The translations under genes and the position numbers were made by a program. This document shows, one piece after another, positions 23,701 to 34,199 of a DNA stretch of 64,000 bases; position 1 is the stretch's first letter; every line of letters starts with the position of its first letter. The stretch is taken from assembly GCA_008973525.1 (NCBI GenBank), contig WACJ01000399.1, forward strand, positions 169,290-233,289. The letters run 5' to 3'. Source of the stretch: Stenopsyche tienmushanensis. Lineage: Eukaryota > Arthropoda > Insecta > Trichoptera > Stenopsychidae. A model generated the notes under the pieces. That model did not search any database. It saw only the letters and a list, made by a program, of their open reading frames with translations, and had not been told where the DNA came from.

Positions 23701-24220
23701 CTAAGTCTTCCCGCGCCCAAGAGGATTGGTCGGACCCTATAACTTAACCGAAAAACGCTTAGCAGATGTCCTGGAACATAGTCTTATCTAACGCACCTAT
23801 TTAAACCTAACCTTTCTCATTTCATTTATATATTCACAATTCTTCTCGAAGATTCACATGCGTTTCGAAATTGGTATTATCATTTTAGAAATATTATTGC
23901 CAACTTTGATCTATGAAAAAAGTGAGGCACTTTTTAAAGCCTGTTCGTTTTATTTTAAAACCAGGTGGTTATTGCGGTAATTAAGCATCACTTTTTTTTT
24001 TAGAAAATTCTACAGATTTTGCCGGTATTTAATATTCACAGATGATGACATCTTCTATCATATTTTGATATTCTGATTTAAATTATCGTTTTGGTCAATA
24101 TGAAAACACAACCTTAAGGTGTTCCATATTTCATCGTTTTTAGTGTATTGTTAAAGATTTTTTGTATTTCTTCTAAATAAATATCGAGAGAAGTAATATA
24201 AAATATTACATTCTAATCAA
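20785..24220. other. Non-coding stretch, unrecognised
   Basis: AT-rich. GC-elevated patches lie at 20990-21350 (with 11 consecutive G at 21120-21130), 22420-22780 and 22920-23120. ORFs of 60-92 codons overlap each other on both strands and show no domain. A CCTAACC run near 23807 is a single copy, not telomeric repeat. Confidence 0.3.
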
Positions 24221-24224
24221 ATAA

Positions 24225-24375
24225 ATCAAGTTCTATGGCGTATAAGACGTGAACTGAATCTAAAAAAAAACTTATTTTAAAATCGGTTCATTTCCAGTTT
24301 TTGTTCTGACAAAAATAACGGTTTTATCGGTTTTTTTATCAGTTTTTCGTTCAATTTCGGTTCCAACCCCGGTAT
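24225..24375 (+). repeat. CGGTTC-rich interspersed repeat, copy 1
   Basis: Contains ATAAGACGTGAACTGAA, AAAATCGGTTCATTTCCAG, AAAAATAACGGTTTTATCGG and CAATTTCGGTTCCAACCCCG in the order found at 33885-34010 and, inverted, 40255-40400. No coding sense. It is an interspersed repeat of unknown class, perhaps a transposon end built of short repeated CGGTTC/AACGG motifs. Confidence 0.55.
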
Positions 24376-24379
24376 ACCA

Positions 24380-25395
24380 TAATATTATATGGTAATGCAT
24401 ACATTAGATAAAATATTTGACATCATAGTAATCTACCGTCGTTATTTATGCATTTGTCAGTCAAATTTTCATAACATTTTTCACTTAGCAAAACTATTTG
24501 AAATTTATTTCACAGCATATATTCTTTCAGAAAAAGCTTGATAAAAAATCTGATTTAGTATTGTGCTTGGTAGTTCATCATTCCCTGCAATATTTATGTA
24601 GCCAAAGCTTATCGTTAGGCTCTTATATACTCTAGCTTTCCACGAATAATACAATTTTACACTACAATGTTCATAATTTAATAGAATTTTAAAAAAAACC
24701 AAACAAGTCACCATGGCGTGGTGATATGGCCCAGCGTAAATTTAGCATTTCACGCTTGATTAATGTAAACTAATAGTTAAAAATGTAAAGTTGCGGTTAA
24801 AAAGCTCAACTCTATGAATATGTATGGAAGTGTGCATGTCTCGGCCACATCAATTATAATCGTTTCGGCTTGCAAAATGCGGCACTGAGTGTTGCGCTTG
24901 GCAAATTTATTATCTGCCAAATTCTTACAAAATAAAGAGAATTTTAAGGCTTTGACCGTTTCCACACGAAAACAGCGCCGGCTGATTAAAAACGAAGCAA
25001 TAAAACTAAGGCTCCGTTATGGCCATGTGACTCGTTAGGGCACAGATTGAATTCCTGATTTTTTTCCTACAACATCACATGCACGTCATTAAATGAGTTA
25101 AACGACGCTTAATTAATTTTTCTCGTGTTACATATTTTAAATTTTGAAATATGCAAAAATGAGCTTGAATCACGCTGCGGGCAAAATGACAAAATGTAAC
25201 AGGGTGACAAAAATATGCAAGCATAAAACACACTCACAATATAGCGTATACTTAAAAAAACATCAATGATAAGTTTTTCTAGCCATTTTTTCTAGTAATT
25301 TTATTTACATTTATCTATCTAATTTAGCGTATAAAGGGTTAAAATTGATTTAAAAATCACTATTACACAAATTTACTCATTTATATTAAAAGAAA
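24380..25395. other. AT-rich non-coding stretch
   Basis: No motif recognised. Minus-strand ORFs at 24505-24714 and 24777-24965 look random. Confidence 0.4.
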
Positions 25396-25397
25396 CA

Positions 25398-25565
25398 TAA
25401 TGATTGATGAACGATATGGAAGCGTATTAAGTACGGACAAACAAACATTGATTTATATATAAAACTATGCTTATGTTACTTGCGCAATCGATTTCAATAA
25501 TTGGAAAAAGTTTTATTGCAATCCAATGAACGGTATGGCCACGCATTACGTACGAACAAAGAGAG
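25398..25565 (-). repeat. Helitron-like repeat, copy 2, two subunits
   Basis: Two head-to-tail units on the minus strand. The first (25510-25562 read backwards) has TTCGTACGTAATGCG, CCATACCGTTCATTGG and ATTGCAATAAAACTTT; the second (25404-25470) has TATATAAATCAATGTTTG, GTCCGTACTTAATACG and CCATATCGTTCATC. The unit spacing of roughly 110-120 bp is like that at 31434-31720. A TACTTGCGCAA segment between units also matches AGTAACATAGGCATAG/TTGCGCAAG at 31530. Confidence 0.5.
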
Positions 25566-25589
25566 ATTAATATTTCAAAATTCAGATCC

Positions 25590-25965
25590 ATTCGGAACGA
25601 GACCTCTGACTCCAAAGACATGAGGGCAAATTGTGAGGCCATGGATATGTACAAGCTTCAAGCTTCGTAAAAACCCACCATCTCCGATGGGAAGACTATG
25701 TGGCACGGATGCACACTAATATTGTCCCTCGAACCATTTTGGATTCGGGACCGAATGGCAGTAGACCCGTCGAAAGACTTCAGCTACGCTGGTTAGGTTA
25801 AAAAAGTCACTACACGTCTGGATCTAAGCAATTGAAGGGAGGAGGCTCAGGATAGACGAAAATGGCGAAATGCGTTGTCGGTGACCAGAGCTTTATTATA
25901 GGGCTGTAGAACCTACCCAAAGTAAGTAGACAAAATGCAAGGCCGTGCATGTCCATGGCTTCCCG
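25590..25965 (+). mobile_element. Probable non-LTR (RTE-like) retrotransposon fragment
   Basis: After the repeat shared with 18255-18500, plus-strand frames give RLQLRWLG (about 25768-25792), VTTRLDLSN after a shift, and AQDRRKWRNALS (about 25846-25880). An ..RWLGHV.R... box followed by ..DR..WR.. is the usual C-terminal end of RTE-like non-LTR polyproteins. Stops and shifts break it. Near 25943-25962 the inverse of the GAAGCCATGGACATGCACGG segment reappears, so the unit is bounded by inverted copies of that motif. Family call is moderate; boundaries are approximate. Confidence 0.45.
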
Positions 25966-27005
25966 ATCAAAATTCTCAGAAAATCATTAAATTTCATGTT
26001 TTATTTTTCGTTAAATTGAAAAATAAGTTAACTGTTTATATTAAAATTGAATTAATTTGAGTTTATTCGTAAGCGATGTGATTTTATATATTTATGCATT
26101 TACAAAACGGGCCAAATATGGCCCTCATTCTGGATGCTATCTACCTCTGATATAGACGTTATGGATATGGCTCTTTACTGTAAATATACTGCATCAGGCT
26201 GCACTATGTTGATATGAAATGTAGGAAAAATTAATTATATATTTTTATTTAACACTTTACGGTCCAGATTCACGTTTTCACGTGATAGCAGAAATAACGT
26301 TTTTATGTATTTTTTGTGCGTTATTTTGGTATAATCCTCAATAATTCCCTTTATGAGACTATTGCCAACCATTTTGGCATGGCTTTTCATAGTGAATATG
26401 TGGTTGCCAGTCATATTTTCTATAGATTTGAACCTATGATGATTGAGATACTAATCCGACTGTTTATTCCCGAGACTAACCACAGGTATATTATAAACCA
26501 AACTTAAAAAATATGAATGTATAAAAATCACATAGGAATATTGAAATTCAAATGTGATTTTAAGTAGAAGAATGCTTTTGCAAAGGATGTGCAAAAAAAC
26601 ATATTTTTTTATTTCATTTTTTAAACAATGTAGGTGTTTTGGTTTCGATCAATTTCTGTCGAAAAGGCAGAGCTATATAAATAAATGATTTCCATAGAAA
26701 AATTGTAGTCACATATTGTTTTTACAGCTAAAATAAGCAGATTAAATTTCAGATGGAAAAATACCTCGCGACGATCCGATACACAACACGTTTTTATCCA
26801 CCAAAAAATAGCAAAAACTTCTAAAAGCAACCAGATGATACCCAAAAAAAAAAACTAAATTACAGTGGAGTATTGCCATTTTAGTGTTGAGGTGCGATAT
26901 TATATCGCAAATGGAATAAAACCGACAGAAAATAAGTCAAATTTCTTGCGTTTACAGCGGCGAAATGTCACAGTGCAACCGGTACAGGGCGTTCCAAAAC
27001 TGGCA
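25966..27005. other. AT-rich non-coding stretch
   Basis: Nothing recognised; short ORFs at 26316-26507 and 26621-26845 look random. Confidence 0.4.
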
Positions 27006-27009
27006 CGAG

Positions 27010-27460
27010 CTAATAATTCATCTCGCAAATAAATTATGAAAAAATACAGTGCATTCATTAAGCGTGTTGAATTCGTACGAAATCACGCGTTACGTATGTC
27101 AGGAGGAGAGCTTTTATTATTTATGAGGGAGCGAATTGCGTAAATCATGAGCTTAAATCTCGTGTTTGCTAAAAGAATCCATTAAATACATGACACGTGA
27201 AATTAATTTACGCGGGGAGCGGTCATGTAAACATGTCCGGATAATGATATGATCGTATCAATATACGTGTTTTTCGTAAAACCTACACAATAGAGCTGTC
27301 GCTCCCTTACATTACGATAATAACACTCGTCGTACCTTTAAATTATGTACAATTTTCGTCTGGAATTTAAATGGCTGCGGGGTAGAAGTTTGGAGGATGG
27401 GTTGCAGTGACGAACGATGTTTCCACTGTATAAACTTCATCCTAGAGACAAAACCTCAAA
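27010..27460. other. GC-elevated non-coding block
   Basis: Composition differs from flanks; includes several TTTATTAT/TTAATTTA homeodomain-like cores, CACGTGAAAT and an ACATGT..ACATGT pair. No ORF or transposon signature. Candidate conserved regulatory element by composition only. Confidence 0.25.
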
Positions 27461-27566
27461 GACTATCGCAACGCTGAGCTTTTGTAAAAATATTTCGTAT
27501 CCTTATTGAAAAGCTATTAGAGCATGTCACATGAACATTCGGAATTTGTAGATGAACGTATATATT

Positions 27567-27940
27567 CAATCAAAATAAGCTCCATTGGCTTCGATAGTTT
27601 TAGCCAATGAGAAACTAAACTTCATAAATTCTAAATCTTCATCATTAACGTTGATTTCGGATCTTCCTCGAGGCTTGTTATTGGGATTCATTTTAATGGA
27701 ACATATTTATTTCGGTCAATTTTTAATTATTGCTTACCAAATCGATCCTTCTTCGAAAACTCTCTCAATATTTTTGCCTCCTTTGGATAGATGTTCGCGA
27801 AGTTTTGTTGGTAGTAATTCCGACTTTTCGTGGGGGTAGATCCTGAGGGTTGCAGAACGAACGCATTCTATTCTCTCTGGGGAGCCTTGCAGACTGGTCC
27901 TGTTAATTGTTGGCGTGAAAACTTCATTTGTCGCCATCAT
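27567..27940 (-). pseudogene. Unassigned coding-like relic
   Basis: Minus-strand frames look protein-like: an ORF from 27940 (..GSPERIECVRSATLRIYPHE.., ..LLPTKLREHLSKGG..) followed, after stops, by a 41-residue reading from 27692 rich in charged residues (..INVNDEDLEFMKFSFSLAK..). Both have balanced, hydrophilic composition unlike the AT-driven random ORFs nearby. I do not recognise the family; a decayed transposon or retroelement protein is plausible. No function proposed. Confidence 0.25.
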
Positions 27941-28363
27941 ATTGTAATTTTGAGTACATTTCGGATCTCATCCGGAAGTCTCTACCTCGTGATCTTTGCC
28001 GTAACAAATAATAAACAAACTTAATTATTAAAGATCAGAATGTTTTTATTGTTTCTCTCTCTTTTCGTTGTTATTGAATGAGTGGTCGGAGATAAAGAAC
28101 CTCCTCTACAGAGGAAAAAGAGGGATTTCTGTCGTATACTGCGAGTCCGTGTCGAGACTGCGGAGTCCTGTTGATATTGAAGGGCAGATATTCTTCAGGC
28201 CCATTCTTCTAATCAAGGCACTTCAGGCTAAGATGATATGTCAACCGTGACGAAGACTGTGGGCCCCAGGAGACGACTAAGGAGCTAAAACGCACAGAAG
28301 AAATTTTTGGATTCAACAATATGTGTCCCTAGCATAATATTTTTAAGATATTAAAAATACATT

Positions 28364-28399
28364 TATCGACTCACCGATGAGTCGTTGGCGCTTAAGTTG
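28364..28399 (-). mobile_element. Lone piggyBac-type end
   Basis: Read on the minus strand from TTAA (28400-28403): CAACTTAAGCGCCAACGACT, then a near-palindrome ACGACTCATCGGTGAGTCGA. It resembles the left end of the MITE at 20344 (GCGACTCACCGGTGAGTCGC just inside TTAA). No partner end was found to the left with confidence, so the element is truncated or its far end has decayed. Confidence 0.45.
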
Positions 28400-28403
28400 T
28401 TAA

Positions 28404-31150
28404 TATTTGTAGATCAAGGCCTGTAGATACCTGGAGGGACATTGCGATTCAACAAAATTTATCAGAAATCCAAAATTCTGTCTTTTAATCAATTTTAAGA
28501 TATTAATTTAAATTGGAATTTTAAATTTATTTTGTGATTTTAACTATATTTGAAGATATTATACAACAGCAAAACGAGTTATTGAGCATAATTTATCATT
28601 GGTAAAATATAATGTATTGCTGCATTTATTACTTGCGGTTGATATACTATAATATTGTGAAGTGCGAAAAACTTTGAATCCCTGGTAAAACTTGAATAAT
28701 GCCTCCCATATCGGCTCACCCAGATGCTGCTGACATGACGTCCACGTGTTCGAATTGATGCTTTCGTTGCACAAAATTGATTGAGGAATTAAAAACATGC
28801 GGTTATCACAGTTTTTTAATTGAGTATTTATCACAAATGATCCGCAAGATTTTATATTTATTTCAGTATGAGTTAACATGTTTGTATATATCATGGAATT
28901 TATGGTTATGAGATAGATGAAGAATTCTTAAAATTTTGAATTTTTATAATCGATCGAGATGATTCAATCTCAAGTCGGGTGGAGTGTAGCGTCGAGCAAA
29001 ACGACTATTTTTGCAATATATCTTCAACAGTCTATTATTAAATCAAAATGTATTAAGATGACAGTACCTTTTCATTCCTTATAATATAATTTAATGGTTC
29101 AGTATTTTGAGGCGGTTTCCAAGCTAGGTAGATGTTTAGTCTTTTCCACAAGATTCATCATAGAAATGGCGTTTTTCTCTGTGAAAATAAATAAAAAAGA
29201 ATTCATATACATTGTTTCAAAGCAAAATTGCTTCCATAAAAGACGTAATGCTTGAGAAAAATACTCAAAAGAGCTACCATTGAGATTTGAATGCTGTGAT
29301 ATTTTGTCATAACTTTTTTAATATAACATTTTTCTCCAGAGCGATCTTTTCGGGTGTTCTTGCACTCGCAACACCTTGCCGTCTCCGTACCACCTCCGGC
29401 GCTCCGGTATCTAATGTAAATCTTTGCCGTTAGCATAAATCTCAATTTCGCAGTGTACAAATATGACGGCCTCCTGTTGATTTATGTATATTCCTCCTGC
29501 AGTAATTTCAGCGCCACGACGCTAAGGATGCCGACTCTATTAGTAAATTTAAAAAGATATTCGGGACGCTGGGACTTGTGCTTGGGATTAGAGCTCCTCC
29601 CTTCTTCGAGATACGTAAATTCTACATGTTGACCTTGCTACAAGAGAAATACTACATGTAGACTTCCAAAGAGTAATGGCTTACTTTACATATTGCTGAG
29701 CTCGTATGTGTCTTTTCAAGTTACTCTTGAGCATGCAGAATAGATTATAGCCAGCTCCCGATTTACGCGCTTTCGCACAAAAGATTAAAGCCTTAAAAAT
29801 TTGCATGTTAAACTTCATACATCAAGAAATTCAACAATAATCAATCTCTGTCTGATAGTAGGATGAAAAAGACTGAGCGCTAATCGTCATCATTTTTCTG
29901 CTGAATTTCCTACCTCAACATTTTCCGAGCATCCGAACTTATTCGTACGAGTTTCTCTGAAGAAACAAGTAGCCACTTTTATTTTCGTTACGACCGAAAC
30001 ACCTGCAATTGGAAAAATTTTCAGGAGCAAGTTGTTGTTGCAGTAAAGCTCAGAACTTTTGACCCGAAAAGAGCAATGCGAAAGTTTGTTCACTTCGAAA
30101 ACATGAACTTCCGATGCTTAGTTTACTCTCATATTAAGAGTTCACCAAGTACAACGTCAATGATTTGACGACCCACTTCTAAATAAATAAGGCATTGTCC
30201 ACATTTGCACAACGAAAAATTATTATTAATACCCACATCGGCTCATAGATGGCAGTATTTATTTAAATAATTATTAAAGATCAAAACCATTTATTTATGA
30301 TGATTATTATTTTAATTATTTTTCAGCGTCCATGATAAATCCCCCAAAGAAAAGCAATTATAATGGGAGTTTTCAGCGATTCAGCCGGAGGATTTCGATG
30401 TCAAAATTAATAAGGTGATGATTCTCGAAATTTATATACATTTGGTTTAAGCCTGGCTACATTTTTGAGTTCCGTCACTTCCCATCTTCCTTTTATTTCT
30501 CATTATTTCTCTCCACTCGGCTTTACGTGGTCTTGACGTAGAAAAATGATTGCTTTACGGAGGCCTTTACACTTGCTTTTTCTCGCGCTAATAGATTTTT
30601 GTTACCTTCTTCCATTAATATTTTTTCGGTCCTCTTTATGATATAGTTCCGGTGTTTCATTGGAACAAATTCAATTACACATATGTATACGATCTCTGTA
30701 TAAATAAATATAATACTAAAAAATACCCCTGGTCGAATTATTAAAATTCAAATTGCGTGCTGCAACTTAAAATTTATAAAATCAAAAATACTACTAGCCA
30801 TGTAAAATAATACAAGAAGCGGCGTTTGAAATTTTGTACCCATTTCTACAAAGCTAATTTTTATTTAAGTCACTGTTTATATAATGTAAATCGGAAAAGT
30901 TACAGTCTACCAAGCTTTCAATATAGCAGACATTAATAATAATTTTCTAAACCTGAATAATTGTACATACAGGCATAAAATTGATATATGCAAAGCTGAT
31001 TTTTTGTCTACAAGTAGTTTAAGTTTATTATTATTAAAAAAATATTGTCTACTTTCAATAGAAGGTAGCTAAGATTTTGGTAGATATGGTTAAAGTTGAA
31101 GCGCAGAAGCTTGATTGAAGTATTGCAACTTTCAAAGGATTGCAATGTTC
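28404..31150. other. Non-coding stretch, unrecognised
   Basis: Includes the 111-codon minus-strand ORF at 28559-28894, which has no domain I can recognise and no supporting context, and a GC-elevated part at 29340-29600. No transposon ends seen. Confidence 0.3.
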
Positions 31151-31154
31151 AGTA

Positions 31155-31345
31155 TTAGGTTGTCCCATAAGTTTCTTTCGCAAATGAACACAGATCTAAT
31201 CATAGCCATGGTTGAAGAAAACCCGCGATACAGTGTTCGCGAAATAGCTAACAAATTAGAAATTCCATGCACATCCGTCCATAATCATCTGACAAAATTT
31301 GACTCTGACAATCTGACAAAAACTGACAAAAAAAGTTTTGCTATA
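31155..31345 (+). mobile_element. Mariner 5' end with internal deletion, third family
   Basis: TA (31153-31154) precedes TTAGGTTGTCCCATAAGTTT, a mariner terminal repeat. Translation from 31184 gives MNTDLIIAMVEENPRYSVRE, then IANKLEIPCTSVHNHLTK, a helix-turn-helix of the mariner DNA-binding domain. After a short run of CTGACAA units (31290-31330) the sequence jumps to AAAAAAAGTTTTGCTAT, which in the sister copy lies in the catalytic domain (near 34683-34699). Everything between is deleted. The element is non-autonomous and its 3' end is not visible. Confidence 0.7.
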
Positions 31346-31433
31346 AGATGTCCACTTGTCCAAATGTCCACTATCTCGACGCTATAAAAGGTTTGACTGA
31401 ATTTATTTACAGATTTCAAAATTGATTATAAAT

Positions 31434-31720
31434 GTCGGCAACAACATTATCTGTTTGTTCGTATGTAATGCGCTGCCATATCGTTCATCAGATTGCAATA
31501 AAACTTTGCCCACTTATTGTTAAGGATTGCGCAAGTAACATAGGCATAGTCTAATATACAAACAAAAAAATGTTTGTTCGTATTTTATGTGACACCATAC
31601 CGTTCATTCGATTGCGATAAAACTTTGACATCTTATTGTTTGTACTTTTTCAAATAATACAGAAATAGTACAATTTACTTACAGTAGATCTTATATATAA
31701 AAATCAATGTTTGTTCAAAT
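31434..31720 (+). repeat. Helitron-like repeat, copy 3, tandem subunits
   Basis: Three successive starts of the same unit at about 31448, 31569 and 31706: TGTTTGTTCGTATGTAATGC.., TGTTTGTTCGTATTTTATGT.., AATGTTTGTTCAAAT... The first two continue with CCATAYCGTTCAT and ATTGC(A/G)ATAAAACTTTG. The third is preceded by TCTTATATATAAAAATCA, the type of sequence seen at Helitron 5' ends in insects. No Rep/helicase coding sequence is present. Confidence 0.5.
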
Positions 31721-32755
31721 TTATAATAAAACCAACAAAATAAAATAAATATCGTTTAAACTTTTCCCTTATGTATCAATTTTAATAAATTTATTCATTA
31801 TCGGAAAGAAAGTAAATTTCATTCTTTCTATCATTCCTAAGATAACTCTTTCAAGTTTCAAACGACATTTTTAGAAATATTACTTCTATGGCAGCAATGC
31901 GCGGAAGGGATATTGAACTCCATGCCTTCAGGAGCGAGAATGATTCATAAGACATGTTCGAAAGATGACGTCTTCTCTCATCCGTACTTGATCTGGTACC
32001 GTCAACGGAAGTCTCGCAGTTGGGTCCATTCCAAAGACATAATTTAACATGTATTGAAAACATTGGCAGTGTTTTACGTTCCTGATCTTCATTTATCAAT
32101 CAGTGCCTCTTATACTCAATATTAAGTACACAAGAAACGCACCCCAAGGAAGGCTTCTCAAGGTCATTCTTCCTATTTTATCATCAGGGAATCTTTTTCA
32201 TATTTCAATGTCAGATGAGCTTCTTCTAATTTTATTCTGTATCAGATAATCTAAATATGCTGTGATAATCCGATTCTTAAAACCAATTGAATCATATTGA
32301 ATGGCAGTGTAAAAATTTTATTGAATAGTAAAATTAATTACATCTTCTTGTTATTCTGCTAAATTTCAGAATACCATATCAACGAATTTATTTCAAACTA
32401 AGAGCATAAGTATAAACCGTGTATGAAAACATACAGGGTGCGGCAGAGAAACTACTTTATTTCAAAAATTAATGACACAAACAATGTAAGAGATATCAGT
32501 TTAATTTTTTTTTTATGTAACAGAAAAACATTTGAGGTTTTTATTGATTTAAATATCAAATAAGTTCTGTGCCATATCTTGAATTATGCACGCTATCTCT
32601 TTCAGGCGGCCGTATAGTTGTGTTGATGGTTGCAGATCTTCCCTTACGATACGCTACCGTATATGAAAAATATATTTATTCGTAATATGTGTCACTAGGT
32701 GATTTTCAATCAAGCGGTATAAGTACTTCACTTAAGTCAATTTATTTTCTAATAG
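31721..32755. other. AT-rich non-coding stretch
   Basis: No motif recognised; the 82-codon minus-strand ORF at 31851-32099 is unassigned. Confidence 0.35.
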
Positions 32756-32759
32756 CATT

Positions 32760-33440
32760 CTATTAAGTGACAGGGTCACTCGGGGAAGAAAACGGGGGCA
32801 TATCGCAGCTCCAGCATTGGTGGCGAGCTTTCGCCGATATAGGGCAAGAAAAGCGTGGCAATAACCGTATAATATTATATTATGATATAAACAAGGGCGC
32901 AATCAATTATCATAAAACGCTCGCCCCATCGGCATGTTTACCCGGGCCGTGTGAAAGCTTTTGTACATATCTTTTTCATAATCTGTATTGAAAGCAATCT
33001 GCGCTAATCTCGGCTGTAATCCTGGCGCAAAAAGCTCGCGGCTCCGACCGCACGGAAAAAACACATGGCGGCGCCCTGGGTAAAAATGGCCGAAACGGGC
33101 CTGGCGCTTCCGAAATGTGCCCGGCTGTAAATCTATCGTATTATTATTTACGTCCTGGGTTCAAGCTGTGTTCACGCCATAAATATGGAAAGCCTCTTTG
33201 CCATTATAGCCCCGTGCGCTACCTTCGGCGACACGGGCCCCCGGCTGTGGGCCCCTCCGATACAACGATTTAGCGGGACCCTCGCTAAATCTTCCAAAAA
33301 AGAACGCCACCACTTTTATAAAAATTGCCTGATTTTTTATTCAAAACGTCGTCAAAGCCTATATGTCTTACCTGCAACCGCGGAAAGTTTGTCTCGCACG
33401 ATAACGCACAAATTTATTCCTCACATATTGGATTGACGCA
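32760..33440. other. GC-elevated non-coding block
   Basis: The most strongly GC-shifted long stretch in the window, with CCCGGGCCGTG, CATGGCGGCGCC and GACACGGGCCCCCGG segments, interleaved with AT-rich homeodomain-like cores (CAATTATCATAAA). Three unrelated ORFs overlap in it and none has a recognisable domain. It shares GTTCACGCCATAAA with 55558-55571. Candidate conserved enhancer or promoter-proximal block; unproven. Confidence 0.3.
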
Positions 33441-33684
33441 AAACTTTATCCATTCTTCTCGAAACTTAAACAGAATCATTCATGTGACAGTAAAGCAATC
33501 ATGGAATGCGTAGCCATTGAAAATTTTTTTTTAAAAAATAAATTATTGATGACGTGTGGATGCTTGTGTGACATGTTTGTATGCTTCAGTTTCAACGGCG
33601 ACCCTGTAATATGATGTTAATCAAAGCTTTGAACCATTATTTTCTTCGTTGCAATCAATGTTCTGACTTAGTTCCAAAAAAAAA

Positions 33685-33775
33685 AAATATATCAGTTCGA
33701 TTCCGATTTTCATATCAGGAAAAATAACGGTTTTTTTATTTTAAATTTTCGGTTCAGCTCCAAGATTTCAAGCGT
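33685..33775 (+). repeat. CGGTTC-rich interspersed repeat, copy 2
   Basis: Has ATCAGTTCGATTCCGATTTT, GGAAAAATAACGGTTTTTTT and TTTTCGGTTCAGCTCC, i.e. the same motif order as copies at 24225 and 33885. It sits about 110 bp upstream of another copy. Confidence 0.5.
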
Positions 33776-33859
33776 TTTCATGCAAATATAAGCGATACAA
33801 ATGATTTGGTTTTTTTTAATAGTATTTAGATTTAACAGGGCAAAAATCTGAATATATCA

Positions 33860-34015
33860 ACATAAAAGCATCCAAAAATTTTCCCATAAGACGTGTACTG
33901 AACCGAAATAAGTCCATATTTTAGAACCGGTTCAATTCCGGTACTCGTTCCGATGAAAAATAACGTTTTTTCCGATTTTTAAATCAGTTCCGATTTGAAA
34001 CCCTTCTGCTAATAT
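33860..34015 (+). repeat. CGGTTC-rich interspersed repeat, copy 3
   Basis: The clearest copy: ATATCAACATAAAAGC, ATAAGACGTGTACTGAACCG, AGAACCGGTTCAATTCCGG, GTTCCGATGAAAAATAACG and ATCAGTTCCGATTTGAAACC. Upstream ATATCAACATAAAA is shared with the inverted copy at 40255-40400, which shows the repeat extends beyond the CGGTTC core. Confidence 0.55.
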
Positions 34016-34199
34016 TTCCCTTACTGTGCTAAAAATATCCACCGATGATATGTATTTGGTACACAATTATTACTTTTTTTTTAATTATAATTGATGTTGA
34101 AATGGATCAATTTTTGTAAAATGTGTATGAAATACATCACCGGTAGCGAAAGGTTAATAATGTGTTATCTTAAAGAATCGATTCAGATCATCAAATGGA

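Noticed and set aside
23800..23815. CCTAACC as insect telomeric repeat (TTAGG)n
   Set aside because: Only one or two units; not a tandem array.
28559..28894. 111-codon minus-strand ORF
   Set aside because: Length is near the upper range expected by chance in 64 kb, composition shows no domain, and there is no start context, splice signal or repeat match to support it.
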